Under the pieces are notes generated by a model. It did no database searches and had not been told where the DNA came from. It was given only the letters and a program-made list of their open reading frames with translations. The position numbers and the translations under genes were made by a program. DNA of 64,000 nt from Cryptomeria japonica (taxonomy: Eukaryota; Streptophyta; Pinopsida; Cupressales; Cupressaceae): the NCBI RefSeq assembly GCF_030272615.1, contig NC_081413.1, positions 337,680,802 to 337,744,801 of the forward strand, written 5' to 3'. This document shows positions 56,718-64,000 of this stretch, one piece after another (the stretch's first letter is position 1; every line of letters starts with the position of its first letter).

Positions 56718-57209
56718 CTAGTCTAGCACGTCATCTACCCCCCGATCTTGCTGATCAATGTTTCGGGAAGGCAGGGAACACGCTAGAGGAGGAACATCCA
56801 ACACAGCAGATGGAGCTATCACAAGATCCAAACAAGGGCTATGTTCATGTTCCAAGCCACATTGTTCTTGTCTAGGAGCTAGGATAAGTGCTTTAGAAAA
56901 TTCATTAGATAAATGGTTATCAATATCAACAAGTTCATATTCACTATCAGAAGCAAGAGGAGTAACATTTTCATCATGAATAACATTTTCATCTATAGCA
57001 TCATCAAGATTTATAAAAATAGGATCTTTAACTCGCACAGGATCAAGACCATCATGCATCTTATGTTTAGGAGATTTCGGCTCAATCGTCGGCTGAGGAG
57101 AAAATGGAATAATGCTTGTTGAAGGTGTTTTTGGAGATGGGGAAGTTTGAGAAGCAGCTGCTTGAGCCCTAAGATGATGCTTTCGTCGGCATTCACGTGC
57201 AGAACAATT
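56718..57209 (-). pseudogene. Element H polyprotein C-terminal extension
   Basis: After the TGA at 57210 the same frame stays open to TAG at 56718. It reads CSARECRRKHHLRAQAAASQ, a Pro/Ser-rich stretch, DPIFINLDDAIDENVIHDEN and an acidic region with YELVDIDNHLSNEFSKALIL. No RT motif is found. It keeps the frame for about 160 codons, so it was probably once translated as the tail of the upstream protein. Function unknown. Confidence 0.55.
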
Positions 57210-58778
57210 TCATCTAGTCTTAGTAGGAAGTGGAGAAGATTGAGGAGGAGGAATGTTCTCATCCTTATCACTTGGGTGTTTAGGTTGTGGTCTCTTAGGC
57301 TGGATAATAGGAGAAGAAGAAGGTCTCTTCTCTCTATAAAAAGAAGGAGGAGGGATTGCTCCATACAAAGGAGGAATATTTGGTTTAGGAAGAAGACCAA
57401 GTCCATCATGATGAGGAGGTATAGGTCTACTCTTAGAAGGTTTATTAGGCATAGACACAATCACATCCATGGGAACGGGTTGGGAATCTTCTTGAGGAAA
57501 GACATTAGTTTTATCTTTCAAAGGAAGAACTTCCTTCTCAAGAACGATAGGAATATCAAGTTTGGGTGTTCTAGGTTCACTTAAAGATAGGATCATATCT
57601 GTTTTCCATTTTTGATAAGATTTGAAAAGATGATCACTTCGCGGAGGAAGAGATTGGAATTGTTTAGGCCAAAAGTAATCAATAGGAACGCTAGAAGTTC
57701 TTTCAGCTGGTTTAAAGAGACTATGATTGACAGTAACAACTTCACCATTATGGGGAAATTTCAAACACTTATGAATAGGAGAAGCAATAGCTTTCATGGA
57801 AGATAGCCAAGGATAGCCAAGCTTCACATGAAATTGTTCGGAAGATGGAATAATAGCAAAGTTCACATCAAGGGATTTGTTATGGACCTCAATAGGCAAT
57901 GTAATAGAACCAATTGCAGGAGAAGAAAATGCATCAAATAATTTCACAATCACATCTATTTTGTCATAGATCACTTGATTCAATTGCAAAGTAAAAAGAA
58001 ATTCTTTAGTAATAACATTAACCATGCATGAAGGATCAATAAGCACTCCACGGCAAGGTGTATTCTTGATTTTTGCAACTATGTATAAAGGACCATCAGG
58101 TGCCCTAATGGTTTCACTGGAATCAAATGTGATGGAAGGTTCTTTAGGGTTTTCTTGCTGCTCTACAAAGTTAATCACATTCGGAGTCATAGACACAAGA
58201 CCATTAGATGAAAGAGAGGAATCATTAGTCTCAATCGCATTAGAGGTATGAGAAGGTAATGGATCAGTAAAAATCTGAAGATTTTGGTTAGGAAGAGCTA
58301 CAGATTTGTTGCCTTTATCATTCACACCAGAAATAGAGATAGTATTATTATCAATCAAATCTTGAATTTTCCCCTTTAAAGCAAAACATTTTTCAGTATC
58401 ATGCCCAGGTTGACGATGAAATTGACAAAAAGATTTGTTATCAAAATAAGGTGAAGTAATCTTTGCAGGATCAATTTGCCTTATAGGAGGAAGAGTAAGC
58501 ACATTTTGTTCCAATAACTTATTCATAATACTATGCAATGATTCATTCAAAGGAGTAAACTTTCTTTCTTTCTTGAAAAACTTAGAAATAGGAGGCACAC
58601 CTGATGCTGCATTCACATTGTTGTTGATGATGTTTTCATTTATTTTAATGGACTCTCTGTTCGGTTTAAACTTCCCAAATGGTTGTTGACTGCTATCACC
58701 CTTATCACTCGGAGTCATAGGATGTGATTGTTCCATTTGACTCACAGTCAGTTGATAATTGTGAAGAGTTGCACACAA
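57210..58778 (-). CDS. Element H Gag C-terminus and aspartic protease
   Basis: A 522-codon open frame, in phase with the Gag frame upstream; the start codon is only the first Met after the stop at 58854-58856. A nucleocapsid-like motif FCQFHRQPGHDTEKCFALKG (about residues 142-161) resembles the CxFHxxxGHxTExC motif of Tat-type Gag. The protease centre reads GVLIDPSCMVNVITKEFL (about residue 245), with D-P-S where D-G-S is usual. It ends with VKLGYPWLSSMKAIASP and HKCLKFPHNGEVVTV, the typical protease C-terminus. A Pro-rich tail follows. It would mature Gag. No RT follows, so any mobility would need another element. Confidence 0.8.
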   Translation of the reverse strand: MCATLHNYQLTVSQMEQSHPMTPSDKGDSSQQPFGKFKPNRESIKINENIINNNVNAASGVPPISKFFKKERKFTPLNESLHSIMNKLLEQNVLTLPPIRQIDPAKITSPYFDNKSFCQFHRQPGHDTEKCFALKGKIQDLIDNNTISISGVNDKGNKSVALPNQNLQIFTDPLPSHTSNAIETNDSSLSSNGLVSMTPNVINFVEQQENPKEPSITFDSSETIRAPDGPLYIVAKIKNTPCRGVLIDPSCMVNVITKEFLFTLQLNQVIYDKIDVIVKLFDAFSSPAIGSITLPIEVHNKSLDVNFAIIPSSEQFHVKLGYPWLSSMKAIASPIHKCLKFPHNGEVVTVNHSLFKPAERTSSVPIDYFWPKQFQSLPPRSDHLFKSYQKWKTDMILSLSEPRTPKLDIPIVLEKEVLPLKDKTNVFPQEDSQPVPMDVIVSMPNKPSKSRPIPPHHDGLGLLPKPNIPPLYGAIPPPSFYREKRPSSSPIIQPKRPQPKHPSDKDENIPPPQSSPLPTKTR

Positions 58779-58853
58779 CTGTTGGAAAGAAGTAAACTCA
58801 GAAAATAGAAGTTTGTCTCGAATATCTTTTTGTAAATTAGAAATGAAGATTCT

Positions 58854-60161
58854 TTAAATATCATTGTCAGGCACTGGAAAAGAAATTTGAGCATACAAAT
58901 GCTTATATCTACCAATGAAATCAGTCACTTTTTCTTTAACACCTTGTTTACAATGCATTAAATCAATCAAAGTAACTTTAGGACTTATATTGTTTTGAAA
59001 TTGTTGAATGAAAGCATTTGCAAGTTGTTCGAAAGAAGTAATAGAATAAGAAGGCAATGAGCAATACCATTGTAGGGCTTTGTCTCTTAATGTTCTAGTA
59101 AACAATTTTGCAAGCAACCTTTGGTCATAGGCAAAATCAGTACAGATTGTTTGAAAAGTCTTAACATGTGTTAGAGGATCACCTTTACCATTATAAAGCT
59201 CCAAATGCGGGATTTCAACATGTTTAGGAGGGATAGCTCGAACAATGTCAAGAGAAAGTGGGCTCGCAACATCAAATGTGGGCACACTAAACTTAGATTG
59301 ATTCATAGAGGCAATTTGTTGCTGTAAAGAAGAGACAGTTTGTGCAAGATTGTTAATGGTCGCTTCAGTCGAAGAGTTCATATTAGATGTGTTAGATTGA
59401 GATGGAGGTGTTATGTTATTGAAAGAAGGTAAAGAGTAAGGTGGTGGGACTCTATGATAATTAGTCATAGGAGATGATTGGACAGGAGGAACACTACAAG
59501 GAGGAATGGAATGATTGAATGAATTGCCCCCTTGCATCATGTTCATTTGTGGAGATGTAATAGGAACACTCATTGAAGGGACGAATGAAGAAATCGGATT
59601 GAATGAAGGAAGAGGGTTAATTGAAGAAGAAGGGTTGCCCCCATGACTGGTGATCACAGGAGGAATGTCTTGTGTAGAAGTAGCTATTATGTTTGATGTA
59701 AAGGTAGGTACGCTAGCAATAGAAGTCATCAAAGGAATAGAATGATTGACTTGAGTAGGAAGTTGTGTATAACCCAAATTTTCAGCACAACTCTTCATAG
59801 GCATCACATTCGAATCCACAATGTGTGCAATACCACGCAAAATATCAATTCCATTCTTATCACTTTGAAGCATACGTTTTAGACCCTCAATTAAAGGAAG
59901 AGCTTGACTATCAGGGTATTCTTGAGACATCCATTGTCGAAAATCATCAAATTGGTTATCCAATTTCGAAAGTTGTTCTTCAGAAACCTCATGGAGAGCT
60001 TCTTCATCATTAGGAGGATTAGAGGAATTACCCATGTCCTCGTTAAAAAGGCTATTCAAATTAGGTTCCATCTCCTCGGTAGTTAAACCTCGGAAAGACT
60101 TAATTCTACGGCTTCGTCTAACGGGAATAGTGTAAGTAGGGCTTATTGTTGTAAAACTCAT
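58854..60161 (-). CDS. Element H Gag, N-terminal and capsid part
   Basis: 435 codons from the ATG at 60161, the first Met after a long leader. Residues 1 to about 120 are acidic, with a short Arg-rich RRSRRIKSF segment. Residues 120-280 are Pro/Ser/Asn-rich and low in complexity, ending in a short coiled coil (LAQTVSSLQQQIASMNQ). The capsid domain of the retrotransposon Gag family begins near residue 315: HLELYNGKGDPLTHVKTFQ, LLAKLFTRTLRDKALQWYCS, FEQLANAFIQQFQ and KVTDFIGRYKHLYAQISFP. Gag would form particles in the cytoplasm. The TAA at 58854 falls inside the capsid domain, and the domain continues in the same frame (RIFISNLQKDIRDKLLF). Confidence 0.85.
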   Translation of the reverse strand: MSFTTISPTYTIPVRRSRRIKSFRGLTTEEMEPNLNSLFNEDMGNSSNPPNDEEALHEVSEEQLSKLDNQFDDFRQWMSQEYPDSQALPLIEGLKRMLQSDKNGIDILRGIAHIVDSNVMPMKSCAENLGYTQLPTQVNHSIPLMTSIASVPTFTSNIIATSTQDIPPVITSHGGNPSSSINPLPSFNPISSFVPSMSVPITSPQMNMMQGGNSFNHSIPPCSVPPVQSSPMTNYHRVPPPYSLPSFNNITPPSQSNTSNMNSSTEATINNLAQTVSSLQQQIASMNQSKFSVPTFDVASPLSLDIVRAIPPKHVEIPHLELYNGKGDPLTHVKTFQTICTDFAYDQRLLAKLFTRTLRDKALQWYCSLPSYSITSFEQLANAFIQQFQNNISPKVTLIDLMHCKQGVKEKVTDFIGRYKHLYAQISFPVPDNDI

Positions 60162-61320
60162 GCACTAGAGAGGGAGAGAAAATTTTGATTTTAGAGGTAG
60201 CAATTTTCAGTAAAATCAGCCAATCTTCTGGATTTAAGCTGTTAAATACAATCAGGACAATCTCCCGAAATTTCAGAAAAAATGTCAAGGACCGTGGCGC
60301 TTCAGAGTGCACACGGTCCCAGCAACTTTTTTCGAAATTTGCAGGGATGAAAGGTATGATGATTTTAAAGCTAATCTGAAAAAATTGAATGATTTTACGA
60401 TCTGTAGATAGGCCAAATTAAAGTTGCAATCTCGAAATTGAACCCTACCAAGATTGTCGAAAAATGCAAAATTTGAATTTTGAAAAAGAGAGGGAAACTG
60501 AAATTTTGAATTTTATGATTTTAGAGGGAATGTCAAGAGCAATGCAAATTTTGAAATTTGAAAATTGACTCAATTTCACACAAAATTCAATTTTGAAAGC
60601 AGAAATTAAAGTTGTTGTAATTAAGCACTTAATTTCAAAAGTCACAAATTGTAAAAATTTGAATAAAGCACTGAAATTTCGAATGAATGCAAACACACTT
60701 TTCAGATTTAGGACAGTAAGAACACAATTTTGACACAAAATTTCAATTTCGATGATTTTTGAATGTTTAGAAGCCTTAATCCAAGCAATCACAAGACCAA
60801 CTTTGACTGTAATTTTGAAAGTGTTAGATTTGATAAAATCAGCCAAAATTCTGGATTTTAGCAGGAAAATACAGTAAGATCTAGCTCCCGAAATTTCGGA
60901 AAAAATGTCGGGGACGATGGCGCTCGGAGTGCACATGGTCCTCGCAACTTTTTTCCAAATTTTCAGGGATGAAAGATATTGTGATTTTATTGCGGAATCC
61001 AAAGTTACAGCCGATTTGGAGGTGTTTTGATTAGTGAAATTATCAGTCAAAGGTTGAATCAAGAGGGTTTCAAAAATTAGGGTTTTCACACTTAACCCCT
61101 TAATTTTCAAAATCAAAGCACAAATATGAATTGATAATTTGTAATAGAAGGGCAGATCTGAAACAAGCATCAACATTTAGACATTTCACAAGCTTAATTA
61201 CTTAAAAAGAAAATTTAGGGTTTTTATGCAATTAACCTCTTAAATTTTGCCAAAGATCAAACATGGAAATGTAATCAAGGAATCCAATTTTCAGATCTAA
61301 CTATGAATAATCAGAAAGGA
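60162..61320 (-). other. Element H 5' leader with internal repeat
   Basis: About 1.16 kb between PBS and gag. Two related stretches of about 165 bp (about 60212-60380 and 60833-61000, same strand) share a CAGCCAA segment, CCCGAAATTTC, and GGGATGAAAG. A 243-codon frame (61176-60445), rich in Lys, Ile and Phe, looks like a by-product of AT-rich sequence. Confidence 0.6.
60295..60327 (-). promoter_or_regulatory. Hairpin motif in H leader (copy 1)
   Basis: GGACCGTG pairs perfectly with CACGGTCC around a 15-nt loop. Related motifs lie at about 60912-60942 in the leader and at about 55120 and 61720 in the LTRs. Confidence 0.6.
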
Positions 61321-61340
61321 TGTTCACGTCGGGTTCACCA
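61321..61340 (-). other. Putative primer binding site of element H
   Basis: On the minus strand TGGTGAACCCGACGTGAACA begins three bases after the LTR end at 61344. The position and TGG start fit a PBS. The tRNA was not identified. Confidence 0.5.
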
Positions 61341-61343
61341 AAA

Positions 61344-62530
61344 TGTAAAGCGGAAAATCGCGATCGAACCCTAGTTGCTCTCCCCTCTTCCAACTCCAAG
61401 GAGAGAGAAGGGAGATTCACTAGGGTTGATGGTTTTCACTTAGGGGAGAGACTTTACATTCAAAAGAGGGGTTGAAACCCACAAGATCCAATCCCACACA
61501 ATGCAAGATTGGATGCTAAATGTGTTTCAAGGGTTATGACAGCAAGGTTACCCTCTTTTGTAAACAATGTGCATAGAAGAATTAAGCTAGGAATGCATAG
61601 AAAATGAGAAAGATTCTCTTATAAACTGAGTTAGGGATATAGGATGAAGCTGCGGACCTGGAATTAGCAGTAAAATGTCGATACAGCGCTGTCCTGCAAA
61701 TTTGAGCAAAAGTTGTCAGGACGATGGCGCCCGAGCGCCACGGTCCTCCGAAAAATCCGCGAAACGAAGGGGGATCTGTTCGTCTCTGCACAAGGATTCC
61801 AGATCTTCAATTTCAGTCGCGTACCTGCAACCTACACACAGAAAAGCGAAGACGATTGGGGGGTTTGCCTTTAGGTCAAACCCCGGTTTTGGAATTAACC
61901 AAGAAATGAGCAAGTGCTGTAAATGTAAATGTCTGTAATGTAAAACAAGTACTAATACCTTGTTGTAAGGATGTTTGTATCCTTATGTGCGAAGGTATAG
62001 ATGTTGTATGTTGTATGTTGTAGTAGTATGTAGTAAGTGATCTCCTCTTCAATGGTTGAATCCTTGTCTTGAATGCAACACTTAGCCTTGAATGGAGACT
62101 TGAAATGATCAATTGCTTGAAGGAATGCTTGAATGCTTGAATGCTTGAGTATAGTTTCCACGCCTTTTCCGTCATGTCGAATGAAAGAGGAAAATGTAGT
62201 TTATATACTTGTCAATTAGGGCTGATAGACTGATTTTCCCGACCTTAGGTCGACTAGGAAAGATAATTTTCCAATTTGCAAACATAAAGACCCGAAGTCC
62301 AAAAGAGACCGGGCCCAAAATAGGACCCAGGGACCAGGGCGCTGGGCGCTCTGGTCCCACCTCCCGGGACAGCAGGGTGCAAAGGAGGTTCAGGCCAGGG
62401 TGCTTGAAAAATGCAGTTTTCAGTGTCATAATCAGGTTTCGGGGTCTCCATTCAAGTTGTGTGTTGCGTCGCCATCGTGAAGACCGAAATGCAGTCGAAA
62501 TTGCAAGTGTCACAATTTTAGGATGCTACA
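61344..62530 (-). repeat. Element H 5' LTR
   Basis: 1,187 bp; plus-strand ends TGTAAAGCGG and GGATGCTACA. It contains a 29-nt inverted repeat (62330-62358) with 12 Watson-Crick pairs and one G-T pair around a TGG loop. Confidence 0.92.
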
Positions 62531-63532
62531 GAAACATAATATAATGAATTGGGATTGGTAGTTAGCTCACATTAATAAAGAATAAATCTAGTTGCCTCTC
62601 TTACTCTTAGGTGCTTGTTTAGAGCTAAGGTAAGTAGAGAAGGGCTTGGAATGGCTTCCACCAATCTTATCCTTTTGAAAGGTTGGTGTAGTCCACTACT
62701 ATTTGTATGGGGGTCATGGATTAAGAGAGGTCACTAGGGTAACCCAGGATGGGGGTCGGAACCTATTGAAGACCTACCAGGGTAACTCATGACAACCTAG
62801 TGATGACACTCTTTCTTATTTCATAGCTAGTGGTAACTTATGATTTTCTTTTATTCTTCAGTGGATTGCTCAGGCCTCTGGAAGTTGGTTGTTTTACTAT
62901 TGAGTTCTTGTGATTATGGTCTTGTTAGTCTCCTATGACTGTATCCTTGTGAGTCACTTGTGAAAGTAGACTTGTGAGCTTCATGTGGTTTATTTGTATC
63001 CTTTTTTATTTCCTTTTGTCTCTTGGGTCTAGATGATACCTCCTAGCATGGGGGGTGGACCTGATGGTACCACATGGTTGGGTGGAGTGCTATTTGCACC
63101 CATTGGGTTTGGCTCTTTCTATATTATGTTCAAAGAGGCTCGTGAGAAGATTGAATACTCTCTTTATGTACTAGATTTATGTATTCATCCCATATTTATG
63201 TTATATCATTATAGATCCATTATAACGTATTTGATGATCTTATGTATATTCTCATGGCAATATATCATGTTTCATGTTCCTTGTAAAGGGCAGTGTAATC
63301 ATATTTATGTGGTTTCTTATGTCCTTGTATGTTTGGTTATTATTATCCTTGAGTACCATCATTGTGGAGCCTTGAGGACTCTTGTATGATATTACATATT
63401 CATTATATCCTTATCTTGTATCTTCATGATTCTCATTGCATTTGTATGGTTAATATCTTTTATAAAAAAAATATTCGCATTTTCATTGTTTAATTTGTTT
63501 AATTCTTCAAGGTCTCATAGCGAGGCGTTACA
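62531..63532 (+). repeat. LTR F, right arm
   Basis: Non-coding continuation of F after H. A 118-codon chance frame (63033-63389) has no recognisable domain. It ends at GGCGTTACA. Confidence 0.7.
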
Positions 63533-63534
63533 CT

Positions 63535-63548
63535 TGGTATCATAGCCC
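63535..63548 (+). other. Primer binding site after LTR F
   Basis: TGGTATCATAGCCC, two bases after the LTR end, is a variant of the initiator-Met site TGGTATCAGAGCC. It shows that F is a 5' LTR of a plus-strand element. Confidence 0.72.
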
Positions 63549-64000
63549 ATGTTCAAACAATGGGATCTCTGGATAAGGTTGTTCCCTTAGTCTGGTTGGT
63601 CTTTTTGTGATACACTTGTCCTTCTGAGTATCCTCAAGGTTGATGTTTAGTGCCTTATAAGTCTTGGGTGTTTTGTGCTCCATGTCTCCTACCTATCCTA
63701 ATTGTGTTTAACGTGTGTATTCACTTGCTCTTACCTTCTTGATGTTAGTTCTTGTTATGTGAGTGCATGTTATTTTGATTGCATTGTAGTTAAAACTATA
63801 TTTAGATAAATTAAAATCTTGAGGTGTTTAGTATACAATATCTAACACAATCAGGACATACGATCTTGGGTGTTGTGCAATGGTTATTTCCTTTAGTGTG
63901 GTCGAAAATGGTCACCTCGTGTTGAGATTTTGTTGTGTTCGTGATTTCTTTGACTCATTTATGTATTGTGTTTTGTGATTATGGGGCTAGAATTATTATT
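63549..64000 (+). other. Leader of the gypsy element that starts with LTR F
   Basis: No gag start or domain is visible before the window ends. Confidence 0.5.

Larger units (their letters stand above)
54744..62530 (-). mobile_element. Gag-protease-only gypsy element H
   Basis: A 7.8-kb element in minus orientation: 5' LTR 61344-62530, putative PBS, leader, gag (60161-58854), protease frame (58853-56718), PPT, 3' LTR 54744-55974. No RT, RNase H or integrase motif occurs between the LTRs. The LTRs are about 98 percent identical by eye outside two indels, so H is much younger than its neighbours. The flanks GAACC (54739-54743) and GAAAC (62531-62535) form a duplication with one mismatch. Confidence 0.87.
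51917..63532 (+). mobile_element. Long gypsy LTR F (about 3.8 kb), split by element H
   Basis: Begins TGTAATGCCCC at 51917 and ends GGCGTTACA at 63532, followed by a PBS, so it is the 5' LTR of a plus-strand element whose body lies beyond the window. Element H (54744-62530) interrupts it. Without H the two arms give 2,827 and 1,002 bp. Its length and opening sequence recall solo LTR S. No gene is seen in either arm. Confidence 0.75.

Noticed and set aside
60445-61176. 243-codon minus-strand frame in the H leader
   Set aside because: Strong Lys/Ile/Phe bias from AT-rich sequence, no domain, and it overlaps the repeated leader segment; an upstream ORF cannot be excluded but is unsupported.
63033-63389. 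118-codon plus-strand frame near the right end
   Set aside because: Lies in the right arm of LTR F, with no recognisable domain and a composition like its surroundings.

Overview
This window looks like repeat-dense nuclear DNA from a seed plant with a large genome. A conifer or other gymnosperm is plausible from the density of old nested LTR retrotransposons, but nothing in the window proves the taxon. I found no convincing host gene, rRNA, tRNA or CRISPR array. Nearly every base can be assigned to Ty1/copia or Ty3/gypsy retrotransposons, most of them decayed by stop codons and frameshifts and inserted into one another. Element names (A, B, C, D, E, F, G1, H, K, S, 1, 2) are mine.

Layout, left to right. 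1-200: end of a family-A copia LTR (-) that cuts gypsy element B. 201-about 3660: B (-), with the start of RT, protease, gag, PBS and 5' LTR. 3740-3957: a copia-type LTR end. 3958-4140: a gypsy RNase H scrap. 4195-18572: copia element 1 (+). A family-A solo LTR (5377-6810) lies in its protease region, and pol-less element 2 (10970-17762) lies in its 3' LTR. 18573-47185: a dismembered Tat-type gypsy element, G1 (-), with a truncated 3' LTR, a PPT, an antisense plant-mobile-domain (PMD) pseudogene, integrase, two RNase H domains, RT, protease, PBS and 5' LTR. G1 is split by copia element A (20980-28005, +) and by pol-less element C (29607-40593, -; perfect TSD CACTC). C carries a 4,071-bp gypsy solo LTR, S (30417-34487, +; perfect TSD GTGTT). 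47186-48869: copia pol fragment K (-), into which G1 inserted. 48870-51916: pol-less element D (-), with LTR E inside it. 51917-63532: a long gypsy LTR, F (+, about 3.8 kb without its insert), followed by a PBS and leader. Inside F lies element H (54744-62530, -), a young-looking LTR element that encodes only Gag and protease.

How the parts relate. The copia families (A, 1, 2, C, D, E) have different LTR bodies but share terminal signals. These are TGTTGG-type starts, a near-palindrome GTTGTCATTGATGTCAAC near the U3 start, a CACCCCCC-type tract near the U5 end, an initiator-Met-type PBS, and several AAAGGGGGAG polypurine copies before the 3' LTR. Elements 2, C and D have no pol. Where visible, they carry a coiled-coil plus four-zinc-knuckle ORF1 and a conserved ORF2 of about 1,100 codons that I do not recognise. 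Shared terminal signals suggest they were mobilised in trans by Pol from relatives such as A or 1. H is a parallel gypsy case: Gag and protease with no RT or integrase. These pol-less lineages, the antisense PMD passenger in G1, and the tandem hairpin arrays inside the two 4-kb LTRs are the most interesting content.

Limits: no alignments or database searches were run. Domain calls come from recognised motifs, boundaries from comparing repeat copies by eye, and insertion order from which element interrupts which.
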